Origin: Bradyrhizobium sp. Leo170
GTDB lineage: Bacteria; Pseudomonadota; Alphaproteobacteria; Rhizobiales; Xanthobacteraceae
Direction: 5' to 3'
DNA: 35,290 nucleotides
NCBI RefSeq assembly: GCF_004296405.1
Contig: NZ_PSRR01000052.1
Span: forward strand, 1-35,290
Part shown: positions 16,221-24,360 of the stretch, piece after piece
Layout: every line of letters starts with the position of its first letter
Numbering within the stretch: the first letter of the stretch is position 1
Position numbers and translations under genes: made by a program
Notes under the pieces: generated by a model
What the model was told of the DNA's origin: nothing
Database searches by the model: none
Seen by the model: the letters and a program-made list of their open reading frames with translations, nothing else

Positions 16221-16278
16221 GGTTTGGGAGAGCCCAAAGGTTCATGAGGTCCGAGGGCCTGAGGTTTGGGAGAACCTC
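16221..16278 (+). promoter_or_regulatory. Two hairpins in the flgF leader with a shared loop sequence
   Basis: TTTGGG (16223-16228) pairs with CCCAAA (16233-16238), and GAGGTT (16261-16266) with AACCTC (16273-16278). Both contain GGTTTGGGAGA, an 11-base direct repeat 42 bases apart. They lie between the predicted transcription start and the flgF ribosome site (AAGGGGAG), where RNA-level control would act. Confidence 0.4.
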
Positions 16279-16313
16279 TTTCCGCAGGACCGTCACGAAG
16301 GGGAGAACCGCCG

Positions 16314-17078
16314 ATGCAGAATACGCTTCTGGTCGGACTATCGCGGCAGGTTGTGCTGGAGCGGCAGATGGATGTCGTCGCCAACAACATCGCGAACATC
16401 ACGACGAACGGCTACAAGGCCGACCGCTCGCTGTTCCAGGAATTCCTGAGGTCCGGCGCGCATGAGGACAATTTTGCCCCCTCCGACCGCCGCGTGTCCT
16501 TTGTCAACGACCGCGCCACTTTCCACGACTTCTCGCAAGGACCGTCGCAGGAGACCAAGAACCCGCTCGACGTCGCGATCGACGGCTCGGGCTTCCTCGT
16601 GGTGCAGACGCCCGAAGGCGAGCGCTACACCCGCGACGGCAATCTGACCGTCAACAACCAGGGCCAGCTCGTCACCCAGTCCGGCTATCCCGTGCTCGGC
16701 AATGCCGGCCCGATCGTGTTCCAGCAGACCGACAAGGACATCAGCATCGCCGCCGACGGCTACGTCACCGTGCTCGAAGGCACCGGCCGCATCGACTCCA
16801 TCCGCGGCAAGCTGCGCGTGGTCAATTTCGCCCAGCCGCAGCAGCTCGTGAAGGAAGGCAACAACCTCTATTCGGCCGGCGAAGGCAATCCGGCCGCGCT
16901 CGATACCACCTCGCGGCTGCGCCAGGGCTTCGTCGAGAAGTCCAACGTCAATTCCGTCACCGAGATGAGCCGCATGATCGAGATTACGCGGACCTACACC
17001 CAGATCTCGTCACTGCTGCAGCAGCAGAGCGATCTGCACAAATCGGCGATCGACAAGCTCGCCGACGTTCCGGCGTAA
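16314..17078 (+). CDS. flgF: Flagellar basal-body rod protein FlgF
   Basis: 254 residues. Proximal rod component of the flagellum, exported by the flagellar type III system without a signal peptide. The N-terminal rod motif QMDVVANNIANITTNGYKAD, the central DVAIDGSGFLVVQTPEGERY and the C-terminal SNVNSVTEMSRMIEITRTY helix are all intact. GGGGAGAA precedes ATG 16314. First gene of flgF-flgG-flgA-flgH; flgG begins 13 bases after its stop. Confidence 0.93.
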   Translation: MQNTLLVGLSRQVVLERQMDVVANNIANITTNGYKADRSLFQEFLRSGAHEDNFAPSDRRVSFVNDRATFHDFSQGPSQETKNPLDVAIDGSGFLVVQTPEGERYTRDGNLTVNNQGQLVTQSGYPVLGNAGPIVFQQTDKDISIAADGYVTVLEGTGRIDSIRGKLRVVNFAQPQQLVKEGNNLYSAGEGNPAALDTTSRLRQGFVEKSNVNSVTEMSRMIEITRTYTQISSLLQQQSDLHKSAIDKLADVPA

Positions 17079-17091
17079 AGGAGAATAGTCA

Positions 17092-17880
17092 ATGCGCGCT
17101 CTCTACACTGCAGCGACCGGCATGGCGGCACAGGAACTCAACGTTCAGGTGATCTCCAACAACATCGCGAACCTGCGCACCACCGGCTACAAGAAGCAGC
17201 GCGCCGCGTTCCAGGACCTGATCTACGACCATGTGCGCCGCGTCGGCTCGCAAGCCTCCGACCAGGGCACCATCCTGCCCGTCGGCATCGATCTCGGCGG
17301 CGGCGTCAAGACCGTCGGCACGCCGCGCCTGATGAGCCAGGGCACGCTCTCGCCGACCGGCAACGATCTCGACATCGCGATCCGCGGCGAAGGCTTCTTC
17401 AAGATCCAGATGCCCGACGGCACCTACACCTACACCCGAGACGGCTCGTTCATGATGGACCAGCAGGGGCGCGTTGTTAACGCGCAGGGCAACCCGGTGC
17501 AGCCGACCATCACGATCCCTCAGAACTCCTCGCAGATCACGATCAATGCGCAGGGCCAGCTAACCGTGATGCTGCCGGGCTCGACCACGCCGACCCTGGT
17601 CGGCCAGATCGGGCTGACGCGCTTCATCAACAAGGCCGGCCTGCAGCCGATCGGCGACAACCTGTTCGTCGACACGCCGGCCTCCGGCACGCCGCAGGAC
17701 GGCATCGCCAACACCGACGGCTTCGGCGACATGCAGCAGTCCAACCTCGAACAGGCCAATGTCGAGGTGGTCTCGGAAATCTCCGATCTGATCGCGGCCC
17801 AGCGCGCCTACGAGATGAACGCCAAGGTGATCAGCGCCGCCGACCAGATGCTGCAATCCACCTCGAACCTGTTCCGCTGA
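17092..17880 (+). CDS. flgG: Flagellar distal rod protein FlgG
   Basis: 262 residues, standard length. Distal rod subunit connecting to the hook. The N-terminal motif is NVQVISNNIANLRTTGYKKQ, then the FlgG-type insert through GSQASDQGTILPVGIDLGGG, DIAIRGEGFFKIQMPDGTY and the C-terminal coiled-coil segment SNVEVVSEISDLIAAQRAYE-type (QANVEVVSEISDLIAAQRAY). AAGGAGAA lies before the ATG. It sits between flgF and flgA in the expected order. Confidence 0.94.
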   Translation: MRALYTAATGMAAQELNVQVISNNIANLRTTGYKKQRAAFQDLIYDHVRRVGSQASDQGTILPVGIDLGGGVKTVGTPRLMSQGTLSPTGNDLDIAIRGEGFFKIQMPDGTYTYTRDGSFMMDQQGRVVNAQGNPVQPTITIPQNSSQITINAQGQLTVMLPGSTTPTLVGQIGLTRFINKAGLQPIGDNLFVDTPASGTPQDGIANTDGFGDMQQSNLEQANVEVVSEISDLIAAQRAYEMNAKVISAADQMLQSTSNLFR

Positions 17881-17892
17881 GGGAGAGTGACC

Positions 17893-18957
17893 ATGTTCGC
17901 CCGCCCGCTTCTCCTCGCCGCGCTGCTCCTTGCCGCGTCGGTCTCCAATGCGACCGCGCAGAGCCGCAGCGACGTCATCGCGCCGCCGACGCTGCGCGCC
18001 AACGTCACGGTTACAAGCGACATCGTCCGCATCGGCGATCTCGTCGACAATGCCGGCAGCTTCGGCGCCACACCGATCTATCGCGCGCCCGATCTCGGCA
18101 CCACAGGCACGCTGCCGGTGGCGCAGGTGCTCGCCACGCTGCGCACCCATCAGGTGATCGGCGTCGACACCCGCGACCTCAAGGAAATTTCGGTGACCCG
18201 CGCCGCGCGCGCGATCGATCGGCAGGAGATCGAGCAGGCGGTCGCCCGCACGCTGGAGCGCCGCAACGGCCTCGGCGAAGCCGCCAATCTCACCATCAAC
18301 TTCGACCGCGACGTCGGCGACGTCAGGCTGGAAGCCACCAATTCCGGCAATCTGCAGCCGGTCGCCCTGCGCTACGATCCGCGCAACAGCCGCTTCGACA
18401 TCACCTTCGAGATCGCGAACGAGACCGGCGCCGCGCCGACCAGGCTGCGCTTCACCGGCACCGCGATCGAAACCGTCGAAGCCGCCGTACTGGCGCGCAG
18501 TGTCGAGCGCGGCGAGACGCTGAAGCATTCGGACGTGCTGGTCGAGCGCCGCCCGAAGGCCGAGGTCGGCAACGACCTCGCCCTCCGCGACAATGCCGTC
18601 GGCATGCAGGCCCGCCGCCAGCTCCGCGCCGGACAGGCGCTGAAGACCGCCGATCTCGCCAGGCCGGATCTCGTGACCCGCGACCAGAACGTGACGCTGA
18701 TCTATCAGGCCGCCGGGCTCTATCTCACGATCCGCGGCAAGGCGCTCGACGGCGGCACCGAAGGCGATGTCGTCAGCGTGATGAACCTGCAGTCCAAGCG
18801 CACCGTCTCCGGCACCGTCACCGGCCGCGGCCAGGTCACGATCACCCCGCCGCGCGCAGCAACTGTCCTTGAACCCAGCGCCTCGCTCGCCCCCGCCGAG
18901 CAGGCGAGCCCCGTCGCCGTCGCCAACGTCAGTTCAGTCGCCCCGAAAGCCGAGTAA
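17893..18957 (+). CDS. flgA: Flagellar P-ring assembly chaperone FlgA
   Basis: 354 residues with a signal peptide (FARPLLLAALLLAASVSNATA). FlgA is the periplasmic chaperone for P-ring (FlgI) assembly. The SAF-like domain is at about 200-265 (VLARSVERGETLKHSDVLVE, MQARRQLRAGQALKTADLAR) and the C-terminal part VTLIYQAAGLYLTIRGKAL...GDVVSVMN is diagnostic. It is longer than enteric FlgA, as is common in alphaproteobacteria. The ATG at 17893 is preferred over the GTG two codons earlier because GGGAGAG is then correctly spaced. Confidence 0.9.
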   Translation: MFARPLLLAALLLAASVSNATAQSRSDVIAPPTLRANVTVTSDIVRIGDLVDNAGSFGATPIYRAPDLGTTGTLPVAQVLATLRTHQVIGVDTRDLKEISVTRAARAIDRQEIEQAVARTLERRNGLGEAANLTINFDRDVGDVRLEATNSGNLQPVALRYDPRNSRFDITFEIANETGAAPTRLRFTGTAIETVEAAVLARSVERGETLKHSDVLVERRPKAEVGNDLALRDNAVGMQARRQLRAGQALKTADLARPDLVTRDQNVTLIYQAAGLYLTIRGKALDGGTEGDVVSVMNLQSKRTVSGTVTGRGQVTITPPRAATVLEPSASLAPAEQASPVAVANVSSVAPKAE

Positions 18958-18962
18958 CCGTG

Positions 18963-19715
18963 ATGTCCGCTTATCGTATCAACCGTCTCGTCCTCACCGG
19001 CGCCCTCCTCACGCTCGGCATCCTCGCCAGCGGCTGCTCCTCGATCGACCGCCTCTCCCAGATCGGCGAACAGCCGAAGCTGACCGCGATCGAAAATCCG
19101 ACCACGCAGCCCGGCTACAAGCCGGTGCAGATGCCGATGCCAAAGCCGGAAGTGGCCTCCTACAGCCCGAACTCGCTATGGCGCAACGGCTCCAGGGCCT
19201 TCTTCAAGGACCAGCGCGCCGCACGCGTCGGCGACCTGCTGACGGTCACCGTCAATTTCACCGACAAGGCCAACATCGCCAACGAGACCCAGCGCAGCCG
19301 CACCGCCAAGGAAGATTCTGGTATCACCGACTTCCTCGGCTCCCAAACGGTTACGCAGCCGCTAAAGGTCCTGCCGGGCAAAATCCTCACCACGGACTCG
19401 ACCTCGTCCAGCGACGGCAAGGGTTCGGTGAACCGGCAGGAAGCGTTGCAGACCAACGTCGCCGCGGTCGTCACGCAGGTGCTGCCCAACGGCAACCTCG
19501 TGGTCGAAGGCAAGCAGGAGATCCGCGTCAATTTCGAGATCCGCGAACTGATCGTCGCGGGCGTCGTGCGGCCCGAGGATATCCAGAGCGACAACACCAT
19601 CGATTCAAGCAAGATCGCCCAGGCCCGCATCGCCTATGGCGGCCGCGGCCAGATCACCGACGTCCAGCAGCCCCGCTACGGACAGCAGGTGATGGACGTG
19701 CTGCTGCCGTTCTGA
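18963..19715 (+). CDS. flgH: Flagellar L-ring lipoprotein FlgH
   Basis: 250 residues. The signal peptide ends in the lipobox LASGC, so Cys is lipid-modified and the protein goes to the outer membrane to form the L-ring. Core motifs are SLWRNGSRAFFKDQRAARVG-DLLTV, NEAN-like IANETQRSR, and VLPNGNLVVEGKQEI. The start may be GTG 18960 or ATG 18963. Last gene of the operon, with a probable terminator about 60 bases downstream. Confidence 0.93.
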   Translation: MSAYRINRLVLTGALLTLGILASGCSSIDRLSQIGEQPKLTAIENPTTQPGYKPVQMPMPKPEVASYSPNSLWRNGSRAFFKDQRAARVGDLLTVTVNFTDKANIANETQRSRTAKEDSGITDFLGSQTVTQPLKVLPGKILTTDSTSSSDGKGSVNRQEALQTNVAAVVTQVLPNGNLVVEGKQEIRVNFEIRELIVAGVVRPEDIQSDNTIDSSKIAQARIAYGGRGQITDVQQPRYGQQVMDVLLPF

Positions 19716-19775
19716 CCTTCTTCAAACGAGCTCCCACACTTTATTGCGAACCTAGGCGCAGTGAAGTGTTCCAAC

Positions 19776-19816
19776 GCGGCCCTCGCTAGCTCCCCTGGCG
19801 GGGGCCGCGGCTTTTT
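19776..19816 (+). terminator. Rho-independent terminator after flgH
   Basis: GCGGCCC (19776-19782) pairs with GGGCCGC (19802-19808), a perfect 7-bp stem, followed by GGCTTTTT. It separates the flagellar operon from the downstream glycosidase. Confidence 0.6.
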
Positions 19817-19847
19817 GGCGACCACGTGCCCGGTGTAAAGTCGCGTG

Positions 19848-21422
19848 ATGCGGAGCGAGAACGAGGTTCGGATCAGCCTGACGCGACGCGCTTGCCTCGG
19901 CGCTGCGCTCGCCATCCTGTGCGCGCCGCCTGCGTCGGCGGCCGATCCGAGCATCGCGCTCGCGCCAGCGGACATGGCGCGCATTGGTTCGATCGACGAG
20001 CGCTTTCAATCCTACAATGTCGAGATGGTCGAGGTGACCGGCGGGCGCTTCTGGCGTCCTTACGCCGATCGGCGCAAACCTTCTTCGAAGGCGGATGGCA
20101 TCCCGGCCGGCAGGGATCCCGCGATGTACGCCTACCGCAAGCCGATCGATCTCGCCAATCCGCGACTGCGCAAGCTCGCCGCGGCGCTGGGGCCGGCCTA
20201 TCTGCGCGTGAGCGGCACCTGGGCCAACACCACCTATTTCGACGACACCGATGACAACGCGCGATCGCCACCGCGCGGCTTCAACGGCGTGCTGACGCGC
20301 CGCCAATGGAACAACGTCGTCGACTTCGCCCGCGCGGTGGACGCAAGGCTCGTCACGTCCTTTGCGACAGGCCTGGGCACGCGCGATGCCAGCGGCGTCT
20401 GGACGCCGGCGCAGGCGGAGAAGCTGATCGCGGCGACGCAGGCGCTCGGCGACAACATCGCCGCCGCCGAGTTCATGAACGAGCCCGACCTCGCCGCCAT
20501 CGGCGGCCTGCCGTCCGATTATGATGCCGCGAGCTTCGGCCGCGACATCGCCGTGCTCGCGCCGTTCCTCAAGCATGCATCATCGGAAACGATCCTGCTT
20601 GGGCCGGGCACCGTGAGCACAGGCGGATCGGGGGATGCGCTCGGCAGTGAGAAGCTGTTGGCAGCAGCAGGCCCCGTGTTCGACGCGATCTCCTTCCATT
20701 ATTACGGCGCCCTCTCGCCACGTTGCAGCAAGAGGGTGCCATCGGCTGCGGTGCGCGACAGCAACGCGTTGTCACAAGACTGGTTGTCCGGCATCGATCG
20801 TGCAGCGTCGTTCTACGCAAACTTGCGCGATCGGTTCGCACCCGGTCGGCCGCTGTGGATCACGGAAACGGCCGATGCCGCCTGTGGTGGCAATCCTTGG
20901 AGCTCGACCTTCCTCGACAGCTTTCGCTATCTCGACACGCTTGGGCGCATGGCCAAACGCCAGGTGCAAGTCGTCATGCACAACACTCTTGCTGCCAGCG
21001 ACTACGGCCTGCTGGAAGAGAAAGACTTCACGCCGCGTCCGAACTATTGGGCCGCACTGCTTTGGCGAAAACTGATGGGCACGGTCGTGCTCGACGTCGG
21101 ATCGGCGGCGGTGCCGGGACTATATCTCTATGCGCATTGCCTGCGGGACACATCAGGCGGCGTGGCGCTGCTTGCCATCAACACCGATCGGATGGCGCGG
21201 CGGTCGCTCGCGTTCTCCGGAACGGCGCGACGCTACGTCCTGACCGCAGCCAATCTCACCGACACGCGCGTGCGCATGAATGGCCGCGAGTTGAAGCTTG
21301 CTGCGAATGATGAATTGCCTGCGCTCGAAGGCGAGCCGGTCGCGGCGTCACACACTGACTTGGCCCCGACCAGCATCACATTTTTCTCGATCGCGGATGC
21401 GGCCAATCCCGCCTGCCGGTAG
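19848..21422 (+). CDS. GH79-like (heparanase-type) exported glycoside hydrolase
   Basis: 524 residues. The N-terminus has a twin-arginine signal (SLTRRACLGAALAIL, cleavage after ASA), so export of a folded enzyme is likely. The catalytic domain is a TIM barrel of the GH79/heparanase type: acid/base in EFMNEPDL (Glu212), nucleophile in LWITETADA (Glu340), and a long SFHYYG strand between. The C-terminal beta-domain carries VALLAINTDRMARRSL. GH79 enzymes release uronic acid residues from polysaccharides; substrate here is unknown, and plant or bacterial exopolysaccharide is an inference. GTG 19845 is an alternative start. It follows the flgH terminator and so is its own unit. Confidence 0.75.
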   Translation: MRSENEVRISLTRRACLGAALAILCAPPASAADPSIALAPADMARIGSIDERFQSYNVEMVEVTGGRFWRPYADRRKPSSKADGIPAGRDPAMYAYRKPIDLANPRLRKLAAALGPAYLRVSGTWANTTYFDDTDDNARSPPRGFNGVLTRRQWNNVVDFARAVDARLVTSFATGLGTRDASGVWTPAQAEKLIAATQALGDNIAAAEFMNEPDLAAIGGLPSDYDAASFGRDIAVLAPFLKHASSETILLGPGTVSTGGSGDALGSEKLLAAAGPVFDAISFHYYGALSPRCSKRVPSAAVRDSNALSQDWLSGIDRAASFYANLRDRFAPGRPLWITETADAACGGNPWSSTFLDSFRYLDTLGRMAKRQVQVVMHNTLAASDYGLLEEKDFTPRPNYWAALLWRKLMGTVVLDVGSAAVPGLYLYAHCLRDTSGGVALLAINTDRMARRSLAFSGTARRYVLTAANLTDTRVRMNGRELKLAANDELPALEGEPVAASHTDLAPTSITFFSIADAANPACR

Positions 21423-21604
21423 CGCCTGGAACGCCGGGCACCTCTGCATCGGAAGCATAACCCGGGAAACTACGTACAGCATATCGGACGAAGGCTGGTC
21501 CAGATCACGTTTCGACGAGATGTGATCGCGCAAGTCCAGCCCGCTGGCACGAAGCCTGCATAAACCAATCCAACCGGGTATTCCCCAATCAACCGAAGGT
21601 CAAA

Positions 21605-21820
21605 ATGCTTGTCACGCTTGTCGCTATTCTCTGCAACGGTCCGCTTTGTCTTGAAAAAGTCGTCACCAACAGCGAGCAATCCGGCATCACCATGGCAGCC
21701 TGCAGTGTAAATGCGCAAATCGGCATCGCCGACTGGCTCTCCAAGGGGCCGTATCACGAGTGGAGGCTGAAGAGCTACAAATGCGTCATGGGCAAATATA
21801 CGCCCAAAAACGAGGCTTAG
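21605..21820 (+). CDS. Small conserved protein (71 aa)
   Basis: 71 residues, starting MLVTLVAILCNGPLCLEKVV behind GAAGGT. Four Cys are present (CNGPLC, ACSV, KCVMG), suggesting paired disulfides or metal. The N-terminal hydrophobic stretch is short and could be a weak signal or a buried strand. I recall near-identical small proteins in Bradyrhizobium with the pattern ITMxxCxVNAQIGxADWxSKGPY...YKCVxGKY; function unknown. Confidence 0.6.
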   Translation: MLVTLVAILCNGPLCLEKVVTNSEQSGITMAACSVNAQIGIADWLSKGPYHEWRLKSYKCVMGKYTPKNEA

Positions 21821-22032
21821 AGCGCGAAGCATGAGAGCGTAACGCGTGAGTCATGCGGCTCCTCCGATGAGGTTCAGGTTGGCGATCTGATACACGTAGG
21901 GGTCAGGCATGATGGCGATTTACGCGCAGCCTTTCACGCCCCATTAACCCTCGCGCCCTCACTCGCTGGAAGTTGGTGACGTCGCGCTCTAGGTAGTGCG
22001 CAACGCAAATTTTCTCGTTATGGGTGTGTTCG

Positions 22033-22455
22033 ATGATCAGGGATGGCGAATATGCCGTTTGGTTTCGGACGCCGCACGGCGAAGGCACCGGGATCATCTA
22101 TCTTGCAAATGGCAGGATCTCGGGCGGCGACTGCATGTTCACCTATAGCGGCACTTACGAGCTCGACGAAGACCGATTTACCGCAACGCTGACAACCAAG
22201 CGCTACGCCGAAGGCCCGACCACCGTGTTCGGTGTCGACGAGGTCGAGGCAAAGCTGACCGGGGTCTTCAAGGGCCAGACCGCGGTGTGCTCAGGCACCG
22301 CGGAGCAAGCGCCAGGCGTGCGTTTCGAGGCCAACCTGTTTCCCCGTCCGGAGCCGCCGTCAGAGCGCGGCATCAAACGCGCTGCCGGCGTGACACGGCT
22401 GCCGCAAAGCCAGGCCGACCGCCACCGCCCCGCCAAGCCGTTTGCGGTCGGCTAG
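22033..22455 (+). CDS. GrlR-like regulatory-family protein
   Basis: 140 residues. The first 105 form a predicted beta-barrel: IRDGEYAVWFRTPHGEGTG, YLANGRISGGDCMFTYSGTY, EDRFTATLTT, FGVDEVEAKLTG. This matches the GrlR pattern (xxDGxYxxxF...GxGxxxxxxGxxxGGDxxxxYxGxY). GrlR represses type III secretion in enteric pathogens by binding GrlA; rhizobial homologues are not characterised and probably work elsewhere. The C-terminal 35 residues are Arg/Pro-rich and outside the domain. The ATG at 22033 begins the family pattern; GTG 22024 is possible. Confidence 0.6.
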   Translation: MIRDGEYAVWFRTPHGEGTGIIYLANGRISGGDCMFTYSGTYELDEDRFTATLTTKRYAEGPTTVFGVDEVEAKLTGVFKGQTAVCSGTAEQAPGVRFEANLFPRPEPPSERGIKRAAGVTRLPQSQADRHRPAKPFAVG

Positions 22456-22521
22456 TGCGATCGCAGGGTTAGCCGCCCCCATTCTCCGCCGCTTCAACGC
22501 ACGAAGGCGGGAGGCGAACGG

Positions 22522-22585
22522 CGGATTACGCTTGCGCCGTCGCTCGTTGAAGCTGCGGAAAACGGGACGCTAATCCGCCCCACCG
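22522..22585. repeat. Dispersed inverted-repeat element
   Basis: GGCGGATTACGC and GCTAATCCGCC flank about 40 bases, a 9-bp perfect inverted repeat (GGCGGATTA / TAATCCGCC). I recall this as a common Bradyrhizobium intergenic unit. It lies between convergent genes ending at 22455 and 22595 and may act as a terminator for both. Confidence 0.55.
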
Positions 22586-22594
22586 CTTGCGGCC

Positions 22595-22858
22595 CTAGCC
22601 TGCCCTGCCATTCATTTCGTGATGGCTGAGATGGCGCTGGTGGCGCGCATGCCGTTCAATGAACGCGTGTCGCGCCGGCGGCCAATCGTTGCGCCAGTTG
22701 CCGTCGGTATAGGGATTGCCCGGCCCGATATTCTGGCAATTGGCATCGGGATAAAACTGCGCGCAGTAGCCGGGATCTTCGATCACCGCCTGAGCCGATG
22801 CCGGGCTTGCGAAAGCCGCCGCGATGACGCCAGCGGCGCCGATCAGTGCGTATTTCAT
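22595..22858 (-). CDS. Small exported protein, His-rich C-terminus
   Basis: 87 residues: signal peptide (YALIGAAGVIAAAFASPASAQA) then a mature part with two Cys (YCAQFYPDANCQN) and a C-terminus with seven His (HAFIERHARHQRHLSHHE). The CAQFYPDANC core recurs in Bradyrhizobium small periplasmic proteins that I cannot assign. The His cluster could bind Ni, Zn or Cu; this is inference. CAGGAGACC precedes the ATG. It is convergent with the GrlR-like gene. Confidence 0.65.
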   Translation of the reverse strand: MKYALIGAAGVIAAAFASPASAQAVIEDPGYCAQFYPDANCQNIGPGNPYTDGNWRNDWPPARHAFIERHARHQRHLSHHEMNGRAG

Positions 22859-23150
22859 CTTGGTCTCCTGGATGCGGAATCACACTTATTCGAAGTGGTG
22901 GGCCGCAGCGCCGGCGCCAATCATGGATCGCGCCGCCTTTCCCAACCGTGATAGTTCGCGATTGCAGCCGGTCACCGCAGTGACACCGAATGACGCGGTT
23001 CATTCACGCGCGCGGGAAAACTTCGCCGGGCAGAACTTGCCCACTCAGCGCCGAATGTCCTGAGGGTCGCGCCTATCCCGTTGAAATAACTCGCGTGCAT
23101 GATGGCACACGGATTGCGTCCTGCGACCTCATCACGAATTGGGGCGCGAC

Positions 23151-23498
23151 GTGCAGATATCGACGACGATCTCCTCCTATAGCTTTGTTACCGCGAGCAC
23201 GAAGAACACTGCCGCAAAGGACGTCTCGAGCGCCGACGATCAAGCTTCCACCCAACCCGCGCGGGAAACGTCCCTCGGCAACGGTATCGAGGAGGAGTTC
23301 CTCAAATACGCCCACATGAACCCGATCGACCGGATGCGCGCGAACATCCAGAAGAGCATGAACCTGACCGAGCAGGACCTGCAAAACATGACGCCGCAAC
23401 AGCGCCAGGCCGTGGAGCAGAAGATCAAGGACCTCATCGAGCAGCAATTCCATGAGAACGCGGACAAGAAGGGCCAGCTCGTCGACGTGTCGGCGTAG
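23151..23498 (+). CDS. Conserved hypothetical protein, helical C-terminus
   Basis: 115 residues. The N-terminal half is Ser/Thr/Ala-rich and disordered; the C-terminal half is helical with EEEFLKYAHMNPIDRMRANI, SMNLTEQDLQNMTPQQRQAV and EQKIKDLIEQQF. I recall a bradyrhizobial family with the pattern FMKYAxMxPxERMRAxxxxSMxLTEDDLxxM, function unknown. The start is GTG 23151 (MQISTTISSYSF); TTG 23139 would add four residues. There is no clear ribosome site, which lowers confidence in the exact start. Confidence 0.6.
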   Translation: MQISTTISSYSFVTASTKNTAAKDVSSADDQASTQPARETSLGNGIEEEFLKYAHMNPIDRMRANIQKSMNLTEQDLQNMTPQQRQAVEQKIKDLIEQQFHENADKKGQLVDVSA

Positions 23499-23517
23499 CA
23501 CCGCCACCGTTTCCGCC

Positions 23518-23622
23518 GTCATTCCGGGGCGCGCGTCAGCGCGAGCCCGGAATCCATTCGTCCACTTGCGCAAGCGGTGAAATGGATTCCGGGCTCATCG
23601 CTTCGCGATGCCCCGGAATGAC
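23518..23622. repeat. Dispersed palindromic repeat, GTCATTCCGGGGC arms
   Basis: A perfect 13-bp inverted repeat, GTCATTCCGGGGC (23518-23530) and GCCCCGGAATGAC (23610-23622), encloses imperfect inner arms (CCCGGAATCCATT / AATGGATTCCGGG). I recall it as a dispersed element in Bradyrhizobium. It could also end transcription of the preceding gene. Confidence 0.7.
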
Positions 23623-23628
23623 AGCCCC

Positions 23629-23742
23629 CCGTCATTGCGAGCCAACGGGTCGCGCGAACGCGCGCCCGATGACAGGCTCCGCGAAGCAATCCACGTCTCC
23701 ACAAGCGGCGCTATGGATTGCTTCGCGCTGCTCGCAATGACG
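23629..23742. repeat. Dispersed palindromic repeat, GTCATTGCGAGC arms
   Basis: GTCATTGCGAGC and GCTCGCAATGAC form the outer arms; GAAGCAATCCA and TGGATTGCTTC form inner ones. The segment 23640-23683 matches 5903-5946 inverted, one mismatch in 44 bases. A one-armed copy lies at 4979-5003. Confidence 0.7.
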
Positions 23743-23759
23743 ATGTGGATGCTTTCGGT

Positions 23760-23983
23760 GCGACATAACAACCCGACGGGCAAATCAGGCGCCCCCTGTC
23801 CAGCCCTCGCGCAGAAAATATTCCGCTTTCGCCGTCGGGCAAATCAGTGATTTAACTCCGCGCGTCTCACGGCGGATGAGGGGCGGGTCGCGATCGTCAC
23901 GAATGTTGCGGTGAGATGCGGTGGACGCGGGTGTCACGACTGACGAGCGTGGCGCTCACGGACGGCGAAGTCGTGTGGTCCTG
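23760..23983. repeat. Bradyrhizobium repeat unit, apparently truncated
   Basis: From CGACATAACAACCCGACGGG to GAAGTCGTGTGGTCCTG this reads like a long repeat unit that I remember recurring in many Bradyrhizobium genomes. In the form I remember, the unit continues past GGTCCTG into a GACGCTGGCGTCAAG segment; here it changes to unrelated sequence at 23984. This may mark a deletion or the edge of the neighbouring mobile element. Based on memory, not a search. Confidence 0.5.
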
Positions 23984-24018
23984 TCGTCCAGTGCTTTTTT
24001 CAGCGTGCCTAAAACGAG

Positions 24019-24045
24019 AAAAATCCCTGCAGCACAGGGGTTTTT
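24019..24045. terminator. Bidirectional terminator-like hairpin at the left edge of the mobile element
   Basis: AAAATCCCTG and CAGGGGTTTT flank a five-base loop; with one T-G pair the stem is about 11 bp and has A and T runs on both sides, so it could work for either strand. The rest of 23984-24360 has no gene I can support. It should hold the promoter of the alpA gene; GTGCCGTT occurs twice, at 24294 and 24321. Confidence 0.5.
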
Positions 24046-24360
24046 GCAATGTGGCCGGCGCGACAGCAGGCAGCCGGGAATCGACTGGGACCCTTATAGG
24101 ACCTGAAAGCACCGTGACACCTGCTGACTGAGCTTGAGACCGCAATCACGTCTCAGTGAAGGTAGTCCGAGCAAACTTTTAGTTTATCGATTGTCAACGC
24201 AAAGCAGCCCTTGGCCTTTTCATCGACGATACGCCAAGACGTCGTATTGCTGTGGGCTGCACCTCAATAAAAGTTACACGCTGGTTTCGCTTTGTGCCGT
24301 TTTGCAATGAGGGCATTGTCGTGCCGTTAAGCGCGCGCTGACGCAAGGAGCCCTCACACC

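Noticed and set aside
23515..23745. CRISPR array
   Set aside because: The repeated sequences are two large palindromes, each present once, with no regular spacer-repeat pattern and no cas genes.
24060..24130. Possible tRNA-like sequence (GGGAATCGACTGGGACCC) as an integration target
   Set aside because: The presumed T-arm does not pair and no acceptor or anticodon stem can be drawn.
23905..24131. Short open frames on both strands in and after the Bradyrhizobium repeat
   Set aside because: They follow the repeat sequence, lack ribosome sites and signal no known protein; similar frames are often annotated wrongly in these repeats.
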